From: Siphonodentalium dalli | Lineage: Eukaryota; Mollusca; Scaphopoda; Gadilida; Siphonodentaliidae | Length of the DNA stretch: 64,000 nucleotides | Assembly (NCBI GenBank): GCA_032622095.1 | Contig: CP136063.1 | Coordinates: forward strand, 217,637,982 to 217,701,981 | Reading direction: 5' to 3' | Part shown: piece by piece, positions 10,753-21,639 of the stretch | How positions within the stretch are numbered: the first letter of the stretch is position 1 | Layout of the letters: every line of letters begins with the position of its first letter | Program-made: the position numbers and the translations under genes | Notes under the pieces: generated by a model | Database searches by the model: none | What the model was told of the DNA's origin: nothing | What the model saw: the letters and a program-made list of their open reading frames with translations, nothing else

Positions 10753-11598
10753 AGATGGATTACTGAAACGTTTCTGGCACATTAATCAATATTACCATGG
10801 GAAATTATAACTTGATTTAAATTTCCGTTGAAAAAATAGCAATTTTCAAATAAATAATATGTTATGTGGGCCATTTTGGATTGTGGCCAACTAAATTGGG
10901 TCATTATTACATATATAAGGTTTGGTATACTACATGACTGTTTAATAGCAATATATGCCACTATTAAGTATCATTATGACCATATAACTGAATATCTCAA
11001 AATTTAAGCGAAATGGGGGAAGTTGGGGTTGGTGGCCATTTTGTTTCTTCCTTGACCTAGATATTTCACAGTCACAGCAGATGGATGACTAAACAGTTGC
11101 GTGATTATTAATCCATATTTTCATGGGAAATTCTAGCTTTAGGTAAAAAAAAACCTGTAATTTTTAAGTAAAAATCTAAAATAGTGGCCATTTTGTGGTG
11201 GCCGTTTTGGATTCAGGTTCACTCAATTAAGTCACAATTATGCGGAAAACTATCAGGAAGACGATCGAAGTTGTTTTGTAACGATTGGTTGAATAATTTT
11301 GCCACAAAGGCCAAAAACGTAGACTTGGGGTACAATTGGGAGAAATGGCGGCCATCTTGGATTACAAAAAATGCTCAAAGCTGATTTTCGATATGTTCTT
11401 CCAGAGACTTTCTCGCTTATTTTGATACCAAATTCGCTTCTATACATTTTTCTTCCAGGTAGGCCCACTATTTTGGGTTCAACGACTAGTCTATAACATG
11501 AGTTACCAGGCTACTGAGTTCTGATGAGATAAATTAAATTTACTATTGACACAATAATTTTAACTTTTTTGTTAGCATATTCCTAAATTATTTTACAG

Positions 11599-11958
11599 GG
11601 CATTGCGGATGAAGATATTGAAAGTAGTCTTGAAAGCAACTTACTGGATCCTCCAAGGCTTGTAGCATTCCACAAGGGAGATGTGGTGAAAGGCATGTTC
11701 ATCCTGGCGGACGGGAATATTATAAAAGCCTTCGGGAGCTCGGTGCATTCTGGTATTAATCAACTGTTGAGTTCATACTATATTTTCGATCTGAACTACC
11801 CGCGGTGTTTCGCCATGGTTTTGGCAGCCCTCCAGATTTTTGTGATGGGGGAACCATACTCACACAAAAAGAAAGGGGGTGATGTATCCAAAAAGTTCTT
11901 GTTTTTTATTAAAAAACTTCGGCCGATATTTGATAACGTTCAGCTTCCGGAAGATTGA
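11599..11958 (+). CDS. SAMD3-like protein, terminal exon
   Basis: The acceptor is ATTATTTTACAG|GGC. The frame runs 119 codons to TGA at 11956-11958. The ATG at 11692 is internal. Features include PPRLVAFHKGDVVKGMFILA, then LLSSYYIFDLNYPRCFAMVL, AALQIFVMGEPY and a lysine-rich tail. The Y.F.L.YP......L...QIF.MG pattern is the C-terminal signature I associate with SAMD3-like proteins in fish and invertebrates, including the usual end-of-protein position. The five visible exons sum to 393 codons with all four internal introns in phase 0. The expected N-terminal SAM domain is outside the window, so the name is by C-terminal resemblance only. I did not identify a convincing polyadenylation site. 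Confidence 0.85.
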   Translation, partial: GIADEDIESSLESNLLDPPRLVAFHKGDVVKGMFILADGNIIKAFGSSVHSGINQLLSSYYIFDLNYPRCFAMVLAALQIFVMGEPYSHKKKGGDVSKKFLFFIKKLRPIFDNVQLPED

Positions 11959-12000
11959 TAAAAAGAGAATGTTATAGAAAGCCAAAAGTGACATGCTTGT

Positions 12001-12427
12001 ATGAACAACCAATCAAATGTGCGTAACATGATAATATCATGTACTGTCACAGAATGCAAATTTTACAGAAATGCTCAAGGGCTTTGTGTATTTAAAGGGG
12101 CATTTCATACTTTCAAGCGAGACTATGAGTGGCTGTGGATTAACCCATTGTTCATATGTAGGGATTTTTTAGAATATGAACAGGTGGCAGATTCCTATTC
12201 ACTCATTTATATGGATGTTGAAACTGATGTTGAGATAATAATTTCAACAATGTTGCTTGAACTTAAACTTATTATCTGAAAATTCTACCGCTTGTATATA
12301 AGTTTGTTTAAAGAATTTATATTAATTAAAGTTCGCATGCATGTTAAACTTACTTAACTTAACGCATGTTAAACTTAATTTGCCATTGTTAATGTCATGA
12401 TTCTATTTTAAACTCATTTTTGCAAGT
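12001..12427. other. Region downstream of the SAMD3-like gene; possible 3' UTR and decayed hairpin repeat
   Basis: No gene is supported. GAGATAATAATTTCAAC near 12233 and GAACTTAAACTTATTATCTG near 12258 look like a decayed relative of the hairpin centre of the TTAA MITE family (5868-6033, 16606-16893). The rest is AT-rich and may include the 3' UTR. Confidence 0.35.
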
Positions 12428-12919
12428 TTGGCAAATTCCATTTGGGCAAATATATTGTAGACATAAACACGCAGTGACAGTTGGCAATAATTTTTGTAAA
12501 TTGTCACAAGAATTTTGTAAAAAGTGAGATTATGTAGAAGTTAGAACATTGTGAAAATTAACAGATTTCCTTATGTTATGTGTGTAATTGGCCAGACAAT
12601 TATTCTGAACACAGTGGTATCCACTGAACTGGGACAGATTAATCTGAACTATTAATACCCCACATCAGCCATATGATGGAGGTCAGGATGGGATTAAAGC
12701 TTTTTCAACTCAATTCACTGAAGGTTAGATGTGAATTCCTTATGGGTGGCTACAGTTATCTCCAAAACTAAAACACTAACACAATATAGCAGAACCTATT
12801 CATTTTTACAATGTTCTACATAATCTTACTTTTTACAAAATTCTTGGACAAAAATATAGCTATAAACTGTCACTGCGTGTTTATGTCTACAATATATTTG
12901 ACCAAATGGAATTTGCCAA
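12428..12919. mobile_element. 492-bp element with ~130-bp terminal inverted repeats
   Basis: The left end GGCAAATTCCATTTGGGCAA through ATATTGTAGACATAAACACG and CAGTGACAGTT is matched in reverse complement at 12868-12919. The inner part pairs TTTTGTAAAAAGTGAGATTA with sequence near 12800-12845, so the arms are about 120-130 bp. No coding potential is visible, and the exact ends and target duplication are uncertain. Confidence 0.7.
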
Positions 12920-13973
12920 AAGTTCTTCAAATGTGAGTTCTTGTCAAAATAATGTTTTAAATTGTCCCTCAAAAGCATAATTTTTAAATTTTATTAATAT
13001 AATAAAATAATATGTGGTAAAGCAGTTATGCCCATTCTAATTCTCTTCGATAAAATCTGGGTCATTTCCAGGTAGCTTAAGTAACTTTTCAAGCTGTCAG
13101 TCTGAAGCTGGCCCATGCAGTCCGAGTAGGGAAAGTCGAGTAAAAAAAACCAATTGTCATCTTTTCCGATTGTCAAAAAAATATTTAGGCCTAGTTCTCT
13201 TCTGCAGCATACTGTTTTACTTTTTCAATAAACTTCATATATTATCCAGATACGACACTATACAATTGGTAACTTAAAATTTGTGAGAATAGTGCCGATG
13301 AAAAACGTCAACGACGTCATCATTGCACGTCAATCATTTGTGTGAAACTGAAAATGAAACTACGATAGACTTAGGCCAGCCTGTGTTGAATGGGGTTTTC
13401 TGATCGTCACCGATTGTGACCGATCACCAATCCCAGCCAAATTGAGAGGATCAGAAATTTGAAATAATTAAATTTTAACCGCGCTTGGGGCCGATACTAC
13501 GTGAAAACTTAGCTCAGTTAAACTAAAACAGGTTCATTTTACGATTGTTTGGCTCCGTTTAATGTTTTATGCATTTTCATCAGCGCTACTGATATGAATT
13601 ATGTGTCAATTTTAGTGGACGGCGACTTCGACGACCAAAATAAAAATTATGATTTTTAGTTTTCGAACGCTGCTGGCATCTCTGGAACCTGGGGTACGGT
13701 GTTGAACCAAACTTTTTCGAAAACTATAGATATTAGGACACAGAATGGTGCATTTGGTTACAGATTTAGGAAAGAGAAAACCGTTTTGTGGGGGCAAAAT
13801 TAGATGTACCTATCTTTTTCTACTTTGGAAGTCCTATACCTTCTCAATATTTTAATAATTTTTTGTTTTAATTTTTTTGATACCCATGCAGTAACCCATG
13901 TGTTTGCAGTCAGGCAATTTTGATCGATGGCTTAATTTCTTTGAACATTCCATTAGAGCCAACAATATATTTA
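12920..13973. other. Intergenic sequence with nothing recognised
   Basis: AT-rich, with only short unconvincing ORFs. I see no repeat family, RNA gene or exon here. Confidence 0.4.
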
Positions 13974-14485
13974 AGCCCAATTCACACTACTGCCATGCGT
14001 GTGTCGCGTCCGATGCGACAGTTATAGATTAGTGATAATAGCATAGCGACATTCGCAACCGTCGCATTGACAATAGATATTTTGACGCAACGCAACTGTT
14101 GCATACCTTATATGGAAAACATGTGTAGCGTCAGGCATTGGCAATGTTCGTCAAGTCATTAGCGCGTGTTATCTCCCTTTCCATCGAAATCATTTGTCAA
14201 CAGATACTTAACCTAAGAAGCGTCGGAGAAATGATTTTGCGGGTTCCACTGCATCTAATGTTTCACAATTATCCTATTGGGGTACCGATATGAAAGAGAT
14301 TTATCTGTGCAGAGCTCAGCACTAAACTAAATACAAGTAAAATGTATAATTGTTTTGTTACCGGCTGTCCAGTCCGGAAATCTCTGATTTGTCGATATTC
14401 GGACTCTGTGCGACCGTCGTTGCAGTGTGAATGTGTATGTTCGTGTCGGACGCAACGCACACATCGCAGCAGTCTGAATGGGCCT
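13974..14485. mobile_element. 512-bp PIF/Harbinger-like MITE
   Basis: The ends AGCCCAATTCACACTACTGC and GCAGCAGTCTGAATGGGCCT are imperfectly inverted, and the similarity runs inward through GCGTGTGTCGCGTCCG. They are flanked by TTA on both sides (13971-13973, 14486-14488). A 3-bp TTA/TAA duplication with GGCCCATTCACAC-like ends is typical of PIF/Harbinger-derived MITEs. Both ends are rich in CGACGCAAC-like motifs. It has no transposase. Confidence 0.75.
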
Positions 14486-14610
14486 TTATCCTTCTATGGA
14501 CACTATGTGTGGCATTTTATTTAATAAATTTAGGATGTGTTGCATTTATTAGATAAATAATGAACGCATGTATGATTATTCTGTAAAACGGAATACACTA
14601 AGTCTTATGC

Positions 14611-15424
14611 ATGTATGATATCAGGTGCGACATCAGCCCTCGGTCACCTCACATCAGCCTTCGGTCTCAGGCTGATATATATAAGGTTACCTCGGGCAGA
14701 TCCATCACTTACACACACAACCAAATTGCGGAAATTCCAGCAAACTTTGTCGTTTCGCACCCAAATTTGAAAACTGTCAACATTAACATGGGAGATCTTC
14801 ATATACCATTTACTCCGACCAATGTCAGAATGTGCCCAGCAGTCTATTTCACGGAAATCATATCCAGATTAACAATTTGAACATTCACAACCACTTGAAA
14901 AATGAATTTGAAAACATGACATGAACTGACATTGAATTCGGCGGGTGAATGACATTGTTCGGTGTGAGTAAAGATAAAGTTCCAATTACAATCAATTGAC
15001 TACGAAACATGTTGTTGAAAATTATATTAAATTAATTGTTATTTCGTATTAATTGTCATCGTACATGTATGTACATGCACATTACCAAGCACAAATATGA
15101 ATATGAGATATGATAATGAAGTTATCTTTTCTGAATGGGACGGCGACAAAGTGGTTAATAAAGATGGCCTGATTAATGTATACATGCAAATTGTTGAAGT
15201 GTTATATGAAAAGTGACTCAATTCCATATATAGCACCAGAATCCATTGAATTAAACCGCCGAAACATCACAAAAAATGGGCAAATTGTTGAATTTCCGAA
15301 CTTTGAATACTACATTCCTTTAGAGCAGTCTCTGCACAATTTATTAGAGCTACCTGAGGTATGGCATTATGTACAACATCCCCATTTAATAACTTGGATT
15401 ACGAACCCGCCGATAACAAATTAG
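14611..15424 (+). pseudogene. Possible decayed coding remnant of unknown family
   Basis: Two short stretches read like protein in different plus frames. One is 14611-14880. The other starts at 15098 (MNMRYDNEVIFSEWDGDKVV), stops near 15210 and continues in another frame to 15421 with NFEYYIPLEQSLHNLLELPE. The YYIPL..SL..LL..P.V pattern resembles a segment found in some uncharacterised transposon-associated proteins of invertebrates, but I cannot name a family. Frame change and internal stops indicate a pseudogene or chance. Confidence 0.25.
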
Positions 15425-15429
15425 GAGAA

Positions 15430-16250
15430 ATTGAATAAAAATAAAAATTGGAGAGAATTTAAAAAAACAAACAAATTAGAAATTTTTTGTGTGAACATAA
15501 ATATGAAGTTATACCATATCTAAAACATCTGTATCAGTATGATTCAGTAATTTTATGGTACTTTTTGAACAAATACTAACACCCAGCTTTTCATGAGTAA
15601 CAATATTCACATTGACATTTTCAGGAATTATCTGGCAATAAAAGAGTTTAATATTAAAGCAGTGGTTTAAATAAACATGGGCACAATCTAATCTAAATAT
15701 TAAGCATGTAGCCTTGTACACTCATATTAAAATAGTAGGAAATGTTCATCTATTGGGTGTAACAGTTAATCACTCTGAACATACCATGGAGTGAGAGGTG
15801 CATATGTCATTCTATGCCAACAATTAATGTACATGGCATGCATAATTTTAAATCCATTTTTCATGAGGTTGTGAGATAATAGAGATTTTCAAGGTAGTCT
15901 CAATGCATGTTTCCTTGTATGAAGTGTTTGATTGATATAAAAGTTAAGCCATATACTATTAAACAATCAGGAGACTAGTATAAGTATGACTACATGAAAT
16001 TCGGTCATTCAGTAATTATCCATCCGCGGGTGACATACACCGGATAAAAGTGGTCTAATTGTGTTTTTCCTCTCCATCTTCAGATTTTCATCCTCGATAT
16101 TCGTAATTCAAGTTATCAAATTGTTCTGACCTAAGAGTGCACTGCAGTTGATTCTGAATACTGATGATCTGGAGATTACAAATCCACTTGGGTCTCACAC
16201 AAAGAAACAAAAATATCATTATTGTCCCCCGAAAAATATCGGAGGACTAT
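15430..16250. other. Intergenic, nothing recognised
   Basis: AT-rich sequence with short ORFs lacking any recognisable motif. No inverted repeats or splice-bounded coding segments were noticed. Confidence 0.35.
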
Positions 16251-16255
16251 TATAA

Positions 16256-16520
16256 TCAGCATGTCCGTCCCGATGTGTTGTCCGCATGATAACTCGAGTT
16301 CCTCCGACCCAATTGAGATGAAACTTGGTATGTATGTGTAGTGACCAAGAATAAAGGCCGAGTTCGACTCGGGGCTCGGTCCGATGATTTATGACAGAGT
16401 TATTGCCCTTTTTCACCCATTTTCGAATTCGAAAATCCAACTTTTCATGTTGTCCGCATGATAACTCAAGTTCTTTCCATCCGATTGAGATGAAACTTGG
16501 TATCTATGAGTAGTGAGTCA
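16256..16520. repeat. Two direct copies of a GATAACTC repeat
   Basis: TGTCCGCATGATAACTCGAG ... CAATTGAGATGAAACTTGGT at about 16277-16330 recurs at about 16451-16503 as TGTCCGCATGATAACTCAAG ... GATTGAGATGAAACTTGGTA. Both are followed by a GTAGTGA phrase. Related GATAACTT phrases occur at about 4582-4850. A dispersed tandem-type repeat is the best description; the ORF across it is not a gene. Confidence 0.65.
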
Positions 16521-16605
16521 AATGGCTCAACACACAGAGTGGTATCACACAATTATTTCGGGCATTGCTGTATTATTTTATTTTGTGTAAACCGCCATTG
16601 TCACT

Positions 16606-16893
16606 TTAACCCATTGTTGACTGAATGGACTCTCCCACTCAATGAGAAGCATATTTAATGGAATATTCCATTGTTATTTTATAGGGGTGTAATTTTAATA
16701 TAATCAGACGATGGACAGAAAAATCACCCTTGAGATTTTTCAAAGGATTCCCATTTGTAGGGATGTTCAGATAATAAGTTCAACAAACAGCCTCAGGCTG
16801 TTTGTTGAACTTATTATCTGAACATCCCTACAAATGAATTAAAGGGAATCTACTAACTACCCGTCAATGAGTATTCAGTCATGAAAGGGTTAA
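16606..16893. mobile_element. piggyBac-like TTAA MITE with perfect central hairpin, copy 2
   Basis: The ends TTAACCCATTGTTGACTGAA and ATTCAGTCATGAAAGGGTTA(A) are inverted, with TTAA at 16606-16609 and 16890-16893. In the middle, at about 16757-16838, is a perfect palindrome of about 82 bp whose left half starts ATTTGTAGGGATGTTCAGAT and whose centre is GCCTCAGGC. Copies at 5868-6033 and, decayed, near 52790-52905 share it. It is non-coding. Confidence 0.75.
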
Positions 16894-17044
16894 TGCTTAT
16901 ATAAAACTTATGTTGATTGTTGTTGCGACAAACCAAATAAATGATGTCAATTCTATATTTCTATCTATGTTTTTATGTGAATATGTTATTTGTTATTTGT
17001 TATTTATGAATATTAAAAGGTATAAAAATCCAATGTGTGATATG

Positions 17045-17200
17045 TGGTCCCAGATAACATTGGCGTTGTCCAACTTAACATTGGTGCATTGTCCAACTTA
17101 ACATTGGTGTGGTGTGATTTTATGTGGTCCCAGATAACATTGGCGTTGTCCAACTTAACATTGGTGCGTTGTCCAACTTAACATTGGTGTTGTGTGATTT
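17045..17200. repeat. Two ~81-bp tandem units (CCAACTTAACATTGG)
   Basis: ATGTGGTCCCAGATAACATT through GTGTGATTTT is present twice in tandem. Within each unit TTGTCCAACTTAACATTGGT occurs twice, so this is a duplication of an internal duplication. No gene is present. Confidence 0.8.
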
Positions 17201-17570
17201 TAACACATGTGTTCAAAAAATTTGATTTGAACGCGTAAATGTGTGCAATATCTGTTACATGTGTTCGTAACATGTGTATGCGTTCAAATATTCTGAACAC
17301 TTGTGTTAACAATCTGAACACCAGTGTTAGCTTAGCTTTAACGCGATTATGTGTGCAAAATTAAACACTGGTGTTCATTGTTTTAACACATGTGTTCACA
17401 ATATGAACACTAGTGTTAATTTAAGTATAACACATTTACGTGTGAATTGATTTAACGTTAGTGTTAACTTCTTTAACACTGGAGTACTGACTTTGAACAG
17501 ATTGACGCGTTTATTATCTGTTACAATTTTTGTGTTAAGATTTTTAACACATAGGTTTACAGTGTATAGT
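17200..17570. repeat. Cluster of AACACNNGTGTT palindromes
   Basis: Short palindromes recur with changing central bases: AACACATGTGTT (17202 and 17385), GAACACTTGTGTTAAC (17297), GAACACCAGTGTTAG (17319), AACACTGGTGTTC (17365) and GAACACTAGTGTTAA (17404). Single half sites lie between them. The dyads are spaced about 20-45 bp. Whether they are binding sites or a degenerate repeat array cannot be told from sequence. Confidence 0.6.
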
Positions 17571-18240
17571 TTGAAAAATGTGCTTTTGATCGCAAACGTG
17601 ACGTGTTTTTAGCACGAAAATAGGAGGTTTAAACTCGATTTACGAGAGAACTAGACACGGTACTGAAACGAAATTAGTACGAAAATGTAGCGAAACATAC
17701 CCATCATCGAGGCAGGTTGGCACCCGGGCTGGGATTTTGACACAATTGGAGGGAAAGTCGAAAATATACGTACCGTAGTCAAGCTGAGGCGAGCGACTTT
17801 TATTTATGTTCGATTACCGCGATACATCGTTCACTTCCGTTCCTAAACAGTGAACTCAGTGCTATGTTTCTGGCATGGAATCGCGGTGACGTTGATTCAG
17901 GGTAGGGCTCCACGGGGAGGGGCTGCCAAGTGCACATCCACCCATTGAACCAGATGATATTTCGAGTCCGGGAAACTATACATTTGCACCCATTGGGTTG
18001 AAATTCTTCAATGATTACTCAAGATTTCGAACTGTTAGAAATCTCCAATCCAACAACTCCAACCGATCGAAACTTCTCAACTGATTGCCATTTAACTCTA
18101 TAAGTCCAACTATACTGGGATCATCATGAACTTTAGCACCTTGGAAAGAAGATTATAGTGAATAATTTTGGTGAGAATCGCCCCTGTCACAACGTGTCTG
18201 TGGAAACCGATAATCCTTCAAATCGACATTCATGCACTTC
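17571..18240. other. Intergenic, nothing recognised
   Basis: More GC-balanced than its neighbours, but no ORF of note, repeat or exon was identified. Confidence 0.35.
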
Positions 18241-18242
18241 GC

Positions 18243-18480
18243 CTATTCTCAGGGACGTAACTCTAAAAACAGTTATTATTAATGACTAATACATGTACTG
18301 ACCTTACTATAAAGCTACTCTTGTTAAGAGGATAAATATAACGCATATAAGAGAGAACATATTGACATTACACAAACATGTCACGAAGAGCCGTAGAAGA
18401 CAGATGCGTTTAGTATGTGTAAACTCTATAATCCTGTGTTGATACTCATCCCTTGCTATCAACACCAGCTATTGTTGGAA
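18243..18480 (+). repeat. Dispersed repeat R3, partial copy
   Basis: CTCAGGGACGTAACTCTAAA at about 18247, then CACTCTTGTTAAG-like and ACATGTCACGAAGAG sequence, then CATCCCTTGCTATCAACACC. The same order of blocks occurs at 51770-52145 and 54487-55400. It is in the same orientation in all three places. It has no coding potential and an unknown class. Confidence 0.7.
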
Positions 18481-18590
18481 ACAGAATGATATATAGCGAA
18501 ATGAAGAATTTTACTTGACAGGCTTCTGGGAAGCGTTATTTGAATAGTATAAATATTTGACACCGAACTTTCGGTTTATAATTTATGTTA

Positions 18591-19168
18591 AAGGTGTACT
18601 GCACGCCATTTTCATTAAATTTCCGGTGACAACAACGATCTAATATCGATAATATATAGAAACATAAATAATTTGAGTCGAAGATGTATTCTGTAAACGC
18701 TCAGGTTAATAGGCTATCTTAACATTTAAAAATTAATAATTTGATATAAATTGAATTTATGACTGGAGCCATAAAATGGCGTCAATTAAATTACGAATTA
18801 CCGTAATCAAAAACAGTAATTGAGGGATACTGGATTTTTAAACGGATCGCACACACGATCGCTTAAAATATTATGATGATATGGGGAGAACACTCAAGCC
18901 ACTCACTGACTAACGACGATACAATAACTTAAATGATTATATGGGACTAGTATGCATATAATATAACTTTTATTTGATTCATTTTGTTGAAAACTTTACA
19001 AAAATTACTCGACAACGACAATTTGTATTTTTGCATTCCGGTAAATTTGTCATCCGTAACATGACTTCGTACTCAAAAGACTTTCAAATAATGGAAAAAT
19101 TGTTACCTTATTCTCCGACTCGGAGACTATAGAAACCAACAACAACATTTGGCGTACAGCACCCCTTT
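18591..19168. mobile_element. ~578-bp inverted-repeat element, copy 1 of two
   Basis: The ends AAGGTGTACTGCACG and GGCGTACAGCACCCCTTT are inverted and sit in a TTTAAA-type context. The interior (CCGGTGACAACAACGATCTA, TTTGAGTCGAAGATG, GGAGCCATAAAATGG) aligns throughout with the copy at 53736-54382. Both lie in plus orientation. It has no transposase and its superfamily is undetermined. Confidence 0.75.
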
Positions 19169-19363
19169 AAAGCTGCTTAATCCAATTTCATGGTCCCCCT
19201 ATCATCCAGTTACAATAAAAAAAAAACCCACTCAAAACATGTCATCACAGATGTAAACAAACACACTTCCACGTGTAACCGGAATGCTTTTAAAATATGT
19301 TTATTTGCATGGCTAAAACAGATTTGTAAATAAGTATAAATATGAAAGTATACGTACCTCAAC

Positions 19364-20448
19364 CAGAGACGTGGCGATAGGGTTTTTTTGGGGGGGGGGG
19401 GGGGGGGGGTGTCTCACCCCCAACTTTGGTAAAAATTTTCAACAGTTGGAAATTTCATACCTGCCAAAACATTAGTTGGAAATTTCACACCAACAATAGG
19501 TTGAAAATGTTCTTGTAGTCTGATTTACAAACAATTTATTTGGGGGAATTAATTGTTTTTGGACCAATATTTGTATATTTTCCTATTTTGGTCAAAATTT
19601 TTGACTGAAATGGTCATCAGCTGGAAATTTCCTACCTTAGGGGAGGGTGACAGGTTGAAAATTTCCAACACTTGGCCAGTCAAAACCTGATAGTTAATTT
19701 AAGTAAACAATAGTGTCATACGTTTGGTCAACATTGTCACTGGAATTGTCGTCAGTTGGAAATTTTCCAACCTAAGTGTTTGAAATTTCCAACTCTAGGA
19801 AGGCTTGAGGCTAGTTTATATGCTAGGATTTTGTGATGTTCTTGTTCAGATTTCAAAATTTTCGCACACCGGGTCGAACCATGGTCGGCCCGGTGTGTCA
19901 TTGTACCTCCCCCGTGGCCAACACAAAACTGCTAATTAGTTTAACAAAACAATATTTTACTACATTTGGTCAAACATGTGGACTGAAATGGTCATCAGTT
20001 GGAGAATGAAGGGGACTATGAGGTTTGAAAATTCCAACACTATAGGAAAGCTTCAGTTGAGGCCATTCTAGATGCTAGGATTTGCGATTTTCTTGTCAAG
20101 TTTTCAAAATTTGCTCTCAACTATATACATATGGTCATTCCGGTGTGTCCTGGTCTCTTGCCCGTAGCCGTGTGCAATTATTTGTCTGGAGTTAGACCAC
20201 TAGATGTCAGGATTTATGCAATTTTTCATGTTAAAATATCTGAATGTTGTGAAACCAGGAATATAGAACCCTGGTTTACAAATATATAGGATATTAGGAG
20301 ATGCAAGGGGGTGGTGCAAATGGAACTATGCAAAACTTGTGTTTGGTCTGATTGTGATTCAAGGGTGGGGGGGGGGGGGAGGGGTGGGTGCAGTTGGAAT
20401 TTCCCAAGGTGGACACCCCCTAACGGAAACCCTCTAGTCACGTCCCTG
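19364..20448. mobile_element. 1.09-kb hAT-like element with internal tandem duplication
   Basis: The ends CAGAGACGTGGCGATAGGGT and its partner ending TCACGTCCCTG are inverted. The perfect 8-bp duplication ACCTCAAC flanks them (19356-19363 and 20449-20456). The interior repeats the phrase TTGGAAATTTCCAAC in many variants and two ~330-bp blocks (about 19620-19920 and 19975-20190) that share GATGCTAGGATTT and CCGGTGTGTC. Poly-G tracts occur at 19390-19411 and 20366-20378. No transposase is present. Confidence 0.85.
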
Positions 20449-20599
20449 ACCTCAACTATAACAAGTTAACTTTTCGTCGAGGCGATAGATTTTCTGAAAA
20501 CAAGATGGTGGACAAGCACCTAATATTGATTTCATATTGGGTCACTGACCTAATATGGGTTCATATACCGTCACTATTTATCAACGCTGATTGGCTAAT

Positions 20600-20910
20600 C
20601 ACAAGAGCTGACATAATGCATATATATATTCTGAAGTTAATTTGCGATAGCACTGATCGGAAATAATTTTCTGTGAATTTAAAGACATAGTACCATTTAC
20701 AGCGACGATTAATTAAAGGGATATGCTGGATTTTGTCCACGGGGCGCTTTGTGGTCGGATATGGTGTCATGTGAGGCTCAGCGAGATCAATATTATAGGC
20801 GCGACCTACGGCCTCGTCTCACATGACACCATATCCGACCACTATAAGCGTCCCGTATAACATAATATTCGGAAGTTAATTTACGATATCACTGATCGCC
20901 ATGCAGAATT
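20600..20910. mobile_element. Inverted-repeat element around a GTGGTCGGATATGG hairpin
   Basis: TGTGGTCGGATATGGTGTCA at about 20750 is inverted at about 20820-20845 (TGACACCATATCCGACCAC). The left and right outer parts also share, in direct order, GAAGTTAATTTGCGATAGCA (20632) and GAAGTTAATTTACGATATCA (20872). The boundaries are not resolved. Confidence 0.5.
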
Positions 20911-20929
20911 ACAGCGAACTGTGATATTA

Positions 20930-21600
20930 CGTGCCTTTCAAACTTCCGCGACGGCGTCCGCGCATGTCCATATATTTCAGGAAGAAGATTATTTGAATTT
21001 TTGCTTGCTGCCAAATATTCGATGTGTTGAAAAATAATAGAATTAAATAATCGAAATTTGATAAGTATGAGCTTTGATGGATTGGTTCTTTGGGGCGTTA
21101 AATCGGATTATGTATCTTTAAGTTATAGGTACTCAATCCGATTAAGCGGTCCTAAATTATTATTTATTTGGCTTCGGGGGTAAACAATATTTTATTCGAG
21201 TCGAGGAACACACACATCAAAGCTAGGAGTGATAAAATATCGATGTTTGAAATCTATTATTTTAATTTTAAATGGCCCAGTAAACTATCGACGAGAAGAA
21301 CTTATCTGACCAGATAGCGGATGAAGATCGATAACTCTAAAATCCATTGGCTTTTTTGTGTCAGATATTTGACAACCGGCACAATTTCGTTATAACAAAA
21401 CGTTAATAAATAACAGGTTTTGGGCAATTTTATACTATAGTTGACTGTGGTTAGCATTATTTTTGGGCACAATTAATCGATTCTGATAACTGAAGCGGCA
21501 ATTAAAAAAATGTTGTTGTTGTTGGAATCTGATGATATGGGGACCGTCGAATCGGATTGAGTATCTTTAAAGGCAGACTGTACCATACATCCAGACATTT
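20930..21600. repeat. AATCGGATT repeat region, otherwise unassigned
   Basis: AAATCGGATTATGTATCTTT (21101), ACTCAATCCGATT (21131, inverted) and GAATCGGATTGAGTATCTTT (21549) suggest one or two decayed inverted-repeat elements spanning roughly 21085-21575. No gene was seen. Confidence 0.4.
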
Positions 21601-21639
21601 GTGGGGGTCATGTCCTACTATATTGAACAGAAACTAATG

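Noticed and set aside
10368-10810. Repetitive proteins of about 105 codons on both strands
   Set aside because: They arise from a degenerate GGACAC minisatellite and mutually contradict each other.
11683-11958. Independent 91-codon gene
   Set aside because: It is the interior of a terminal exon that opens at 11599 behind a strong acceptor, in phase with the previous exon.
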